Positions 25,510 through 33,566 of a stretch of DNA of 64,000 bases are shown here, piece after piece. Position 1 is the stretch's first letter; each line of letters begins with the position of its first letter. The position numbers and the translations under genes were made by a program. The stretch comes from Marinilactibacillus sp. Marseille-P9653 (GTDB taxonomy: Bacteria; Bacillota; Bacilli; Lactobacillales; Carnobacteriaceae_A): NCBI RefSeq assembly GCF_916618885.1, contig NZ_CAKAKH010000001.1:930001-994000 (forward strand), read 5' to 3'. The notes below the pieces were generated by a model. The model ran no database searches, was not told the origin of the DNA, and was given only the letters and a program-made list of their open reading frames with translations.

Positions 25510-28374
25510 ATGAAAAGAAAAGAGCGTATACTGGAATATGTTTTAGAACAAACTAAAGGATACACTAAGAATGAACTGGAGTTAAAACAAGGTGTAACCA
25601 CTCAGCAACTTTCAGAGTCATTGGATATCTTGCGGAGCAATGTCTCAAAAGATCTGAATGAACTAGTTCGAGAAGGTCAATTGTATAAAATTGAAGGACG
25701 GCCTGTAAAGTACATTGATATTAAACTTATGAGGCACAAACCACTTACAAAATATGTCTCTAGTTATAAGGAAAACAAACAACCTACAACTGTATCAGAA
25801 ACAGGCATCCATAATTTTTCTTTCTCATCAGAAGAAGATATTTTTGAAACAACGATTGGTGCAAACGGGAGTATGAAGAATGCTGTAGAGCAAGCCAAAG
25901 CAGCTGTACTTTACCCACCCAAAGGATTAAATACACTGATAACAGGCCCTACTGGCTCAGGTAAAACTTTTTTTGCGCATGCAATGTTCCGGTTTGCCCA
26001 AGCAAATGGAATGGTTGACGCTTCTAAAGAGCTCATTGTATTTAACTGTGCGGATTATGCACATAATCCTGAATTATTGATGAGTCATTTATTTGGTTAT
26101 TCAAAAGGTGCCTTTACAGGTGCTGTGGCAGATAAGGAAGGTTTGATTCAACAAGCTGACGGAAGTATGCTTTTCTTAGATGAAATCCATAGACTTCCAC
26201 CTGAAGGTCAGGAAATGATTTTTTATTTCATGGATCATGGTACGTATAGCCGGATGGGTGAAACCGGTAAAGCTAGGGGGGCAGAGGTCAGAATTGTCAG
26301 TGCGACAACAGAAGATCCTGGATCAACTTTACTGGACACTTTCATGAGAAGGATCCCCATAAATATTCATCTTCCATCATTCAAGCATCGACCGGCTAAC
26401 GAACAAATCGACTTAGTAAAACTCATGGCTGGAATTGAAGCAAATCGTATTCAAAGAAGAATTAGTTTGACAGAAGATGTGATAAAAGCGCTGATTGCAA
26501 GTGTTGGCTACGGAAATGTTGGACAGTTGAAATCTAATATTCAATTAGTGTGTGCTCGAGGGTTCATGCATCAAATGCATAAGGATGAAGTGAACTTAAC
26601 GGTAATTGACTTACCAGATGGAATTAAATCTGGTTTAGTGCAGTTATCTTCAGATCGTAAAGGACAAACGGAATTATCGAAGTTTTTAGAACCAGTCATC
26701 ACAGTTTCTCCAAATGAATCCTTTGTTAAGATGAAGACGGATGCGTATGAATTGCCATACAACCTTTATGACATTATCGGTGACAAAGCGGCGCTTTTGA
26801 AAGCGGAAGGATTAGATCAGGAATCCATCAACCATTACATTTCAACAGATATTAATGTTCACTTAAAGTCGTATTATCGAAATCACGGGTTTTCATTTAA
26901 CACGGAATCTAAATTAGCTGAATTTGTAAACGTAGAAGTGATTCAACTGACTCGAACACTTTATGATCTGGTTAAAAAAAGATTGGGTCCTGAATTTCAG
27001 CAGAATTTCATCTATGCCATGAGCTTGCATATTAGTTCTTTTCTTAAAAAGATCTATCTAGGAGAAGAGCGCAGTATTAATCACAATATTAAAGAGATGG
27101 CCATTGATTTTCCAGAAGAATATGAGGTAGCTAAAGAAATCCGAGAAATCATTTCAGAAGAACTCTCAGTTTCTATTCCAGATAATGAAATTTACTATTT
27201 AACCGTCTTGTTGGTTTCTTTGAAAGACGAGCAAGCTAAAGGAAAAGTCGGAATTGTTGTAGCAACACACGGTCAGTCTACTGCGAGTAGTATGGCAAGC
27301 GTTGTTGAAGAGTTACTGGATATCGAAAAGTTACTCGCGATTGATATGCCCTTGGATATGCCTCCTCAGACAGCTTATGAGCGAGTAAAGCAGGCTGTAA
27401 CAGAAGTAGATGAGGGTAATGGTGTATTACTACTAGTGGATATGGGGTCCTTGTTTACTTTCGGAGATAAATTAACTGAAGAAACAGGTGTCGCCGTCAA
27501 AACAATAGACATGGTCTCAACAGCTGTTGTTTTAGAAGCGGTTAGGAAAGCTTCATTGGTGGACACAGATTTGAATACACTGTATGATTCTTTGAAAATA
27601 TTTAGAGGATATGTAGATACAGTTAAAACGAAGCCAATTGAGTTTGATTTGACAAAAATAAAACCTCAAGTCATTCTTGCGGTTTGTGCGAGTGGAGAAG
27701 GAACAGCTCAGAAAATCAAAGAGCTTGTAGAAGGGGCGATTGACCAGAACTTTGAAATTGACTTATCTGTTGTAGCTTGTTCTGTAGCAGAGCTGAAGGA
27801 ACGAAAAGAAGATTTGAAGAAAGATTACTCTATTATTGCGACTACCGGAATCATGAATCCTAAGCTAGATGCGCCATTCATTCCACTAGAACAATTCATT
27901 GAACAAGATGTAGCGGTTGTTTTAAATGATCTTGTTTCTAAAAACAATCATGCTTACCTTAGGCCAGAACTAGACGAAGATAGCGCTAGAAGATTATGCC
28001 AAAACTTCATTGAAGAAAGTTTCACTTTCATTAATCCGGCGAAAGTTATTGACCCACTCTGGTCATTCGCTCAAGAGTTTTACACACTGTCTAATGAAGA
28101 AAAAGATCAATACGCTTTCAATATCAACTTGATTATGCACTTAGCCGGTGTTTTGGAGCGATCGGTCCTAAATGAAGCACTGACGATTGACATAGACGCA
28201 GATGAGATACAGCAGCATGAGCTCTATCCGCCTGTAAAAAATAGTGTTGGGAAGCTTGAACAACAATTGAACGTAAATATCAGTCTTAGTGAATACTATT
28301 ATCTGTATCATTACATTGAAAGTCATTTAAATACTGAAAAAGACAATCAGATTGATGAAATATTTGAAGATTAA
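25510..28374 (+). CDS. LevR/ManR-type sigma-54-dependent activator with PRD and PTS domains
   Basis: The 954-aa activator has, in order: an N-terminal winged helix (about 1-75); an AAA+ sigma-54-interacting domain with Walker A GPTGSGKT (about 145), the sigma-54 contact loop GAFTGA (about 200) and Walker B LFLDEIH (about 220); PRD1; an EIIA-Man-like domain with the His in VATHGQS (about 583); an EIIB-like domain with Cys in VCASGEG (about 727); and PRD2. Phosphorylation by PTS proteins tunes such activators. The ATG at 25510 follows AAGGGAG; an upstream in-frame start at 25468 lacks a site. It should drive the -24/-12 promoter at 28474. Confidence 0.93.
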   Translation: MKRKERILEYVLEQTKGYTKNELELKQGVTTQQLSESLDILRSNVSKDLNELVREGQLYKIEGRPVKYIDIKLMRHKPLTKYVSSYKENKQPTTVSETGIHNFSFSSEEDIFETTIGANGSMKNAVEQAKAAVLYPPKGLNTLITGPTGSGKTFFAHAMFRFAQANGMVDASKELIVFNCADYAHNPELLMSHLFGYSKGAFTGAVADKEGLIQQADGSMLFLDEIHRLPPEGQEMIFYFMDHGTYSRMGETGKARGAEVRIVSATTEDPGSTLLDTFMRRIPINIHLPSFKHRPANEQIDLVKLMAGIEANRIQRRISLTEDVIKALIASVGYGNVGQLKSNIQLVCARGFMHQMHKDEVNLTVIDLPDGIKSGLVQLSSDRKGQTELSKFLEPVITVSPNESFVKMKTDAYELPYNLYDIIGDKAALLKAEGLDQESINHYISTDINVHLKSYYRNHGFSFNTESKLAEFVNVEVIQLTRTLYDLVKKRLGPEFQQNFIYAMSLHISSFLKKIYLGEERSINHNIKEMAIDFPEEYEVAKEIREIISEELSVSIPDNEIYYLTVLLVSLKDEQAKGKVGIVVATHGQSTASSMASVVEELLDIEKLLAIDMPLDMPPQTAYERVKQAVTEVDEGNGVLLLVDMGSLFTFGDKLTEETGVAVKTIDMVSTAVVLEAVRKASLVDTDLNTLYDSLKIFRGYVDTVKTKPIEFDLTKIKPQVILAVCASGEGTAQKIKELVEGAIDQNFEIDLSVVACSVAELKERKEDLKKDYSIIATTGIMNPKLDAPFIPLEQFIEQDVAVVLNDLVSKNNHAYLRPELDEDSARRLCQNFIEESFTFINPAKVIDPLWSFAQEFYTLSNEEKDQYAFNINLIMHLAGVLERSVLNEALTIDIDADEIQQHELYPPVKNSVGKLEQQLNVNISLSEYYYLYHYIESHLNTEKDNQIDEIFED

Positions 28375-28386
28375 ATAAAACACTTA

Positions 28387-28427
28387 AAACACACTGACAA
28401 GTTGTATTGTTAGTGTGTTTTTTTAGT
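28387..28427 (+). terminator. Terminator of the activator gene and possible upstream activator site
   Basis: Arms 28387-28400 and 28407-28420 (one G-U) with a T run end the activator transcript. The arms contain AACACACT and AGTGTGTT, the same half-sites as in the activator's own promoter region, 60-90 bp upstream of the -24/-12 promoter, so it may double as the activator's binding site (inference). Confidence 0.7.
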
Positions 28428-28473
28428 GTATCGAAACAATGCTTGTTAGACCGCTGTTTTCTGTATTTAAAAG

Positions 28474-28490
28474 TTGGCACGCTTCTTGCT
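28474..28490 (+). promoter_or_regulatory. Sigma-54 (-24/-12) promoter of the mannose-family PTS operon
   Basis: TTGGCACGCTTCTTGCT matches the consensus TTGGCAC-N5-TTGC exactly, with GG at 28476-28477 and GC at 28488-28489. It lies about 145 nt before the first PTS gene. Between it and the gene is an untranslated leader with GGAGGGTG as ribosome site. Confidence 0.93.
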
Positions 28491-28634
28491 TATAGTTAAG
28501 TGAGCACAGATAATCAGTCAGTGGATTAATTGAAATGACCGCTCTAATTCTAGAGAGGCGTTTGAGGATGTCCATTCATAAGTGACAAACTGAAAGGAGG
28601 ATGCCATCAGATCGAAAATGGAGGGTGAAATTGC

Positions 28635-29123
28635 ATGATGGATGTCAGATTAGCCCGAATCGATGATCGGTTGGTTCATGGACAAGTTGTAACTACCTGG
28701 ACCAGAATAACAGGTATCAGCAGAATTCTTGTCGTCAGCGACGAAGTGGCTAGTAGTGAGTTGAGAAAGTTTCTTCTCAAACAAGCCGCACCACCTGAAG
28801 TGAAAACGAATGTTATGACAGTTGAAAAGCTCATCGAAGTATCGGATCATATCTTATTAGAAAATGTAAAAGTGATGCTCTTATTTACAAATCCGACAGA
28901 TGTAGCAAAATTAGTTAAAGCTGGCATCAATCTTGACACAGTCAATATTGGTGGAATGAAGTTTTCACAAGGCAAGAAGATGATTACCAACTTTATCTCA
29001 GTTGACGATCAGGATATTGAAGCGTTCAAGTTTTTGAATCTGCAAGGAATTGAGCTGGAAATCAGAAAAGTTCCTAGTGATCGTAAACAGAATTTAATTG
29101 AAGTTCTGAAGAAAGTAGATTGA
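28635..29123 (+). CDS. Stand-alone PTS mannose-family EIIB
   Basis: The 162-aa protein is a complete mannose-family IIB domain with the phosphorylatable His in ARIDDRLVHGQVVTTW and the typical NIGGMKFSQGKKM and VRKVP-like EIRKVPSDRK end. It is the first gene after the sigma-54 promoter and separate from the EIIAB fusion downstream, so the operon has two IIB domains. Such extra IIB proteins in Listeria and enterococci can act in signalling to the LevR/ManR activator. Two adjacent ATGs (28635, 28638) follow GGAGGGTG. Confidence 0.9.
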   Translation: MMDVRLARIDDRLVHGQVVTTWTRITGISRILVVSDEVASSELRKFLLKQAAPPEVKTNVMTVEKLIEVSDHILLENVKVMLLFTNPTDVAKLVKAGINLDTVNIGGMKFSQGKKMITNFISVDDQDIEAFKFLNLQGIELEIRKVPSDRKQNLIEVLKKVD

Positions 29124-29252
29124 CCTTGTTTCACAATCCGAATTCTCAAGGCACTAGAGAAGACAGTATTATAGTGTATAAACCGTGTTCAAAATATAAA
29201 AGTGGATTTGTATTGATCGGTTTAATCGATTGATCAATGAAACTAAAAAATA

Positions 29253-29277
29253 TATAGCGGAACTACCAATCGCTATA
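29253..29277 (+). other. Hairpin next to the EIIAB ribosome site
   Basis: TATAGCG (29253-29259) and CGCTATA (29271-29277) form a 7-bp stem that ends just before AGGAGGG of the EIIAB gene. It lies in a 170-nt spacer with another dyad (ATTGATC/GATCAAT near 29213-29240). It could be a processing or translation-control element separating EIIB from EIIABCD expression. Confidence 0.45.
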
Positions 29278-29293
29278 GGTAGGAGGGAACTCA

Positions 29294-30277
29294 ATGGTAG
29301 GAATAATCCTAGCAAGCCATGGAGAGTTTGCAGAAGGAATATTGCAATCTGGATCAATGATCATCGGAGAACAAGAAAACGTAGCAGCTGTTACGCTTAT
29401 GCCGAGTGAAGGACCAGACGATATTCGTAGAAAAATGGAAAAAGCAATTGCTTCATTTGATACAGACGAAATTTTGTTTATCGTCGATTTATGGGGAGGT
29501 ACGCCATTCAATCAGGCGAACACTTTATTCGAAGGTAACAAAGAAAAATGGGCAATCGTGGCCGGTATGAATTTACCAATGGTCATCGAAGCGTATACGT
29601 CTAGATTCTCAATGGAGTCAGCGCACGAAATTGCTTCAGCAATTATCGGTGTTGCACAAGATAGCGTAAAAGTTAGACCGGAAGAATTGCAACCAGCAAC
29701 AACAGGTGCAAGTGCAGCTGGAAACAGTGAACCAAATCAAGCTCTTCCTGAAGGTACAGTTGTAGGAGACGGTAAAATCAAGATTGGACTTGCACGTATT
29801 GACTCACGTCTATTACACGGACAAGTTGCAACAGCTTGGTCAAAAGATGTCAACCCAACTCGTATCATAGTAGTTTCTGATAACGTAGCAAAAGATGATT
29901 TGAGAAGATCTCTGATCACTCAAGCTGCACCACCCGGTGTAAAAGCAAACGTTGTCCCAGTAGACAAAATGATTGAAGTCTTCAAAGATCCAAGATTTGG
30001 TAAAACAAAAGCATTGTTATTATTTGAAAATCCAACAGATGTTGTAAGAGTTGTTGAAGGTGGCGTAGAGCTTGAAGAAGTAAACGTTGGTTCAATGGCG
30101 CATTCTGAAGGTAAAGTTATGATCAACAATGTACTTTCAGTAGACCAAAAAGATGTCGATGCTTTCGAAACACTGAAAAAACATGGCGTTAAATTCGACG
30201 TACGTAAAGTACCGGCTGATCAACGCAAAAACATGTGGGACTTACTGAAAAAATCTAACATGACAAGAACAGTATAA
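29294..30277 (+). CDS. manX: PTS mannose-family EIIAB
   Basis: The 327-aa fusion has an EIIA domain with its phospho-His in LASHGEFAEGI (about residue 9) and the DLWGGTPFNQA segment, an Ala/Gly/Pro linker at about 130-155, and an EIIB domain with the His in ARIDSRLLHGQVATAW (about 175). It passes phosphate from HPr to the incoming mannose/glucose. AGGAGGG precedes the ATG. EIIC and EIID follow at short spacing. Confidence 0.93.
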   Translation: MVGIILASHGEFAEGILQSGSMIIGEQENVAAVTLMPSEGPDDIRRKMEKAIASFDTDEILFIVDLWGGTPFNQANTLFEGNKEKWAIVAGMNLPMVIEAYTSRFSMESAHEIASAIIGVAQDSVKVRPEELQPATTGASAAGNSEPNQALPEGTVVGDGKIKIGLARIDSRLLHGQVATAWSKDVNPTRIIVVSDNVAKDDLRRSLITQAAPPGVKANVVPVDKMIEVFKDPRFGKTKALLLFENPTDVVRVVEGGVELEEVNVGSMAHSEGKVMINNVLSVDQKDVDAFETLKKHGVKFDVRKVPADQRKNMWDLLKKSNMTRTV

Positions 30278-30296
30278 AACAAGGAGGTTATCAATT

Positions 30297-31094
30297 ATGG
30301 GAATTATTTCTATAGTATTAGTATTATTAATCGCATTTATTGCCGGAGTGGAAGGGATCTTAGATGAATTCCAATTCCACCAGCCAATCGTAGCATGTAC
30401 GCTAGTTGGATTAGCAACAGGTCAGCCTGGTGCGGGATTATTATTAGGTGGATCATTACAACTAATAGCTTTAGGTTGGATGAACATCGGAGCAGCAGTT
30501 GCTCCAGATGCTGCATTAGCGTCTATTGCTTCAGCTATTTTAGTTACTATGCGTGGCGCTAGTGTTTCTGAAGGTATTGCTTTGGCTATTCCTTTAGCAA
30601 TTGCTGGACAAGTTTTAACTATTTTTGTTCGTACAGCTACTGTTGCAATCGCACACGGTGCAGACAGAAAAGCTACAGAAGGTTCATTTAGAGCCGTTGA
30701 ACTGTATCACTTAGGTGCTTTAATTTTACAAGGATTACGTATTGCGATTCCAGCAGCATTGATTCTTTCAGTTCCAGCGCAATTAGTTACTGGAACTCTT
30801 CAATCTATTCCAGATTGGTTGACAGGTGGTATGGCTGTCGGTGGTGGATTCATCGTTGCCGTAGGTTACGCAATGGTTATCAATATGATGGCTACTCCAA
30901 AACTTTGGTTATTCTTCGCACTTGGATTTGCTCTTTCTGCTGTTGCAGAATTAAATCTAATCGCAATGGGTATCATCGGAGTCGTATTAGCATTGCTTTA
31001 CATCCAATTCGCTCCTGAATTTAATCAAGGCGGCGGTGGTGGTGGAAACTCCGGTAGCGGAGATCCACTCGATGATATCTTGAACGACTACTAG
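30297..31094 (+). CDS. manY: PTS mannose-family EIIC
   Basis: The 265-aa membrane protein contains the family's GLATGQPGAGLLLGGSLQLIALGWMNIGAAVAPD region (conserved IIC segment) and several further hydrophobic helices. It ends in an unusual Gly-run tail and DPLDDILNDY. With EIID it forms the sugar channel. AAGGAGG lies 8 nt before the ATG; it starts 19 nt after manX. Confidence 0.93.
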   Translation: MGIISIVLVLLIAFIAGVEGILDEFQFHQPIVACTLVGLATGQPGAGLLLGGSLQLIALGWMNIGAAVAPDAALASIASAILVTMRGASVSEGIALAIPLAIAGQVLTIFVRTATVAIAHGADRKATEGSFRAVELYHLGALILQGLRIAIPAALILSVPAQLVTGTLQSIPDWLTGGMAVGGGFIVAVGYAMVINMMATPKLWLFFALGFALSAVAELNLIAMGIIGVVLALLYIQFAPEFNQGGGGGGNSGSGDPLDDILNDY

Positions 31095-31113
31095 AAAAGG
31101 AGCGTTGAAAAAA

Positions 31114-32067
31114 ATGGCAGATAACAATATTGAAAACAATAAATTTAAATTAACGAAAAAAGACCGTATGCACGTAGCCTGGAGAAGTCAATTCCTCCAA
31201 GCTTCTTGGAACTTCGAACGTATGCAAAATATCGGTTGGGCATACGCTATGATTCCAGCACTTAAAAAATTGTATTCTTCAAAAGAAGACAGAGCTCAAG
31301 CACTGAAGCGTCACTTGGAATTCTTTAACACTCATCCATACGTAGCTTCTCCAATCATTGGGGTTACGTTGACTCTTGAAGAAGAAAAAGCTGCAGGTAG
31401 AGATATCGATAACGCAGCGATTCAAGGAGTTAAAATCGGAATGATGGGACCTCTTGCAGGTGTTGGAGATCCGATATTCTGGGGTACTTTACGTCCAGTA
31501 CTTGGAGCATTTGCAGCTTCATTAGCGCTAGGCGGAAGCTGGTTAGGTCCACTAATCTTCTTTATCGCTTGGAATGTTATCCGTATGGCTTTCTTGTGGT
31601 ATACACAAGAGTTAGGATACGTACAAGGTGGTAATATCACTGAAAACTTAAGTGGTGGATTGATGCAGAAATTAACTCAAGGTGCTTCAGTTCTGGGGAT
31701 GTTTATCATGGGTGTATTGGTTCCTAGATGGACAAACATGAACTTCCCGCTACAACTAAGTGAAGTTGAGTTACAACCATCTGAATATATTAATTTTAGT
31801 GAGTATGCAGATAGAATTAATGAGGGTAGTCTTTCTCCAGATGTTTTAAGAGACTTTGCTGAAAACATTCGTGGTGGTTTAAGTACTGCACCTGTTGATG
31901 TTACAACTCTTCAAGATACATTAGATCAATTACTACCTGGTATCGCACCATTACTATTGACCCTTGGTTGTGTGTGGTTACTTCGTAGAAAAGTTAGCCC
32001 GATTACAATTATCTTCGGACTATTTGCAATTGGTATCGTAGGTTATATCTTCGGAATCTTTGGATAA
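31114..32067 (+). CDS. manZ: PTS mannose-family EIID
   Basis: The 317-aa protein has the IID signature SQFLQASWNFERMQNIGWAYAMIPAL, HLEFFNTHPYVASPIIGVTLTLEE and MMGPLAGVGDPIFWGTLRP, then membrane segments at the C terminus. The ATG at 31114 is the right distance from AAAGGAG; an in-frame TTG at 31105 is too close. An acidic insert of about 85 residues (near 225-270) occurs between helices, the region where lactic acid bacterial EIID proteins vary and bacteriocins of class IIa contact the receptor. Confidence 0.93.
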   Translation: MADNNIENNKFKLTKKDRMHVAWRSQFLQASWNFERMQNIGWAYAMIPALKKLYSSKEDRAQALKRHLEFFNTHPYVASPIIGVTLTLEEEKAAGRDIDNAAIQGVKIGMMGPLAGVGDPIFWGTLRPVLGAFAASLALGGSWLGPLIFFIAWNVIRMAFLWYTQELGYVQGGNITENLSGGLMQKLTQGASVLGMFIMGVLVPRWTNMNFPLQLSEVELQPSEYINFSEYADRINEGSLSPDVLRDFAENIRGGLSTAPVDVTTLQDTLDQLLPGIAPLLLTLGCVWLLRRKVSPITIIFGLFAIGIVGYIFGIFG

Positions 32068-32084
32068 TCGAACTCAACAAAAAT

Positions 32085-32130
32085 AAAAGTGATGTCAATT
32101 TCCCTTTTGGGAATTGACATCACTTTTTTT
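32085..32130. terminator. Bidirectional terminator between the PTS operon and rpoN
   Basis: Near-perfect arms of about 19 bp (32085-32104, 32109-32127), a TTTT loop and flanking A/T runs. Confidence 0.95.
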
Positions 32131-33409
32131 AATCAAACCGTTTGCGTTTAGAAGAAGCCGGAATATTGAGTTGTTTACGGTACTTTGTAACAGCTCTTCT
32201 GGAAATTGTTATATTTTCTTTAGAAAGCATATCGACGATTTTTTGATCAGACAATGGTTTTTCTTTGTTTTCTTCAGAAATTAAAGCCAAAAGTTTTTGC
32301 TGAATCGAATGAGTGGAAAGTGAGTCAAATCCTTCATTTTGCAACTTTCTAGATAGAAAGAACTTAAATTCGTATGTTCCAAAGTCAGTCTGGATATACT
32401 TTCCATTGATCGTTCTGCTGATTGTAGATTCATGTAAATTCAATTCTTCAGCCAGTTCGCTGAGCTGAAGAGACTGAAGGGCACTCGTTTTATCGAAAAA
32501 GAACGCTTTTTGTCGGTTTACGATTGCAGTACCAACACGCAAAATGGTTTCATTTCGCTGTTCCAAACTATCTTGCAGATTCTGATACTCTTGTCTTTTA
32601 TCTTTGATATAAGAGTGGACTTCTTTATCGTTATGATTATTTAGTCCGGCTACGTAGTCTTGATCAAAAGATAAGACAGGTGTATTTAGCTTTGCTTCTT
32701 TGATGATTAGATTTTGATTTTCTATCTGAACAATCAAGTCTGGTCTGATGGTGGTATCCAGGTTACTTTGAAACTGCTCACCGGGAGAAGGATCTAATCG
32801 TTTAATATAATCGAAAACAGATTGGACTTCTTGGAGAGAAATTCTATATCTATCTGCAATCAATTTCCATCTGCGGTCAACTAAATCCTGAAAAGATTCT
32901 TCTAGAATGATATAGGCTGTTTCTGGAGCAGTGTTATCACGTTCAGTTTGTAACATCAAAGATTCCTGAAGAGAACGAGCAGCGATTCCGGCTGGTTCAA
33001 GTTGTTGGAGTAAAACCAATGCATCTAGCAATAATGTTTTATCGGCTTTTGTTTCCTCGACGGCTTCTTCAATCGATTTTGTAGAGTATCCTTTTTGATC
33101 TAACTGATTGATCCACCAGAAAATCATTTCTCGAATCAATGTATCTCTATAAGTGAGTAAAACTTGTTCTATTAGGTGATCTCTTAAACTTTTACGGTCA
33201 TCAGGTATCCAGCCCATATCGTGATCAATTGGAGCCACTTCAGAGAGAGCGCGAGGGAGCTTGATTTCTATAAATGGATTTTCAAGTGCTTTTGAATTCA
33301 AATAAGCGATTAATTCATCTTGATTAAAGTTCAGTACCTGAATTTTCTGTAGTAGGATCGGACTGAGTTGTTGTCGTTGAGATAAGTTGAGATGCTGATT
33401 CAAGTCCAA
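32129..33409 (-). CDS. rpoN: RNA polymerase sigma-54 factor
   Basis: The protein has the Gln-rich region I (QRQQLSPILLQKIQVLNF), a core-binding region with EPAGIAARSLQESL and RLDPSPG, the helix-turn-helix EELNLHESTISRTINGKYIQT, and the RpoN box as SRRAVTKYRKQLNIP (consensus ARRTVAKYRE). A TTG at 33409 is preferred: AAAGGAG lies 8 nt upstream and the protein then begins DLNQHLNLSQ, as in homologs. An ATG at 33457 adds 16 residues but has a poor AAGGA only 4 nt away. It lies next to the PTS operon it must transcribe. Confidence 0.93.
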   Translation of the reverse strand: MDLNQHLNLSQRQQLSPILLQKIQVLNFNQDELIAYLNSKALENPFIEIKLPRALSEVAPIDHDMGWIPDDRKSLRDHLIEQVLLTYRDTLIREMIFWWINQLDQKGYSTKSIEEAVEETKADKTLLLDALVLLQQLEPAGIAARSLQESLMLQTERDNTAPETAYIILEESFQDLVDRRWKLIADRYRISLQEVQSVFDYIKRLDPSPGEQFQSNLDTTIRPDLIVQIENQNLIIKEAKLNTPVLSFDQDYVAGLNNHNDKEVHSYIKDKRQEYQNLQDSLEQRNETILRVGTAIVNRQKAFFFDKTSALQSLQLSELAEELNLHESTISRTINGKYIQTDFGTYEFKFFLSRKLQNEGFDSLSTHSIQQKLLALISEENKEKPLSDQKIVDMLSKENITISRRAVTKYRKQLNIPASSKRKRFD

Positions 33410-33521
33410 TACGTTCACTCCTTTTTTTCCTGCATGAATGATGATCGTTTTGCTCATCGGTCCTTATAGTTTAACACAAATAAGGGCTTACTTTACAGAA
33501 GCGCTTAGATTTAAACGCATA

Positions 33522-33558
33522 AAAACGGCAGTATTCAAGTTGAGAATACTGCCGTTTT
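33522..33558 (-). terminator. Intrinsic terminator of the EIIBC gene
   Basis: Perfect 15-bp arms (33522-33536, 33544-33558) with A/T ends. Confidence 0.92.
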
Positions 33559-33566
33559 GCGAATTT

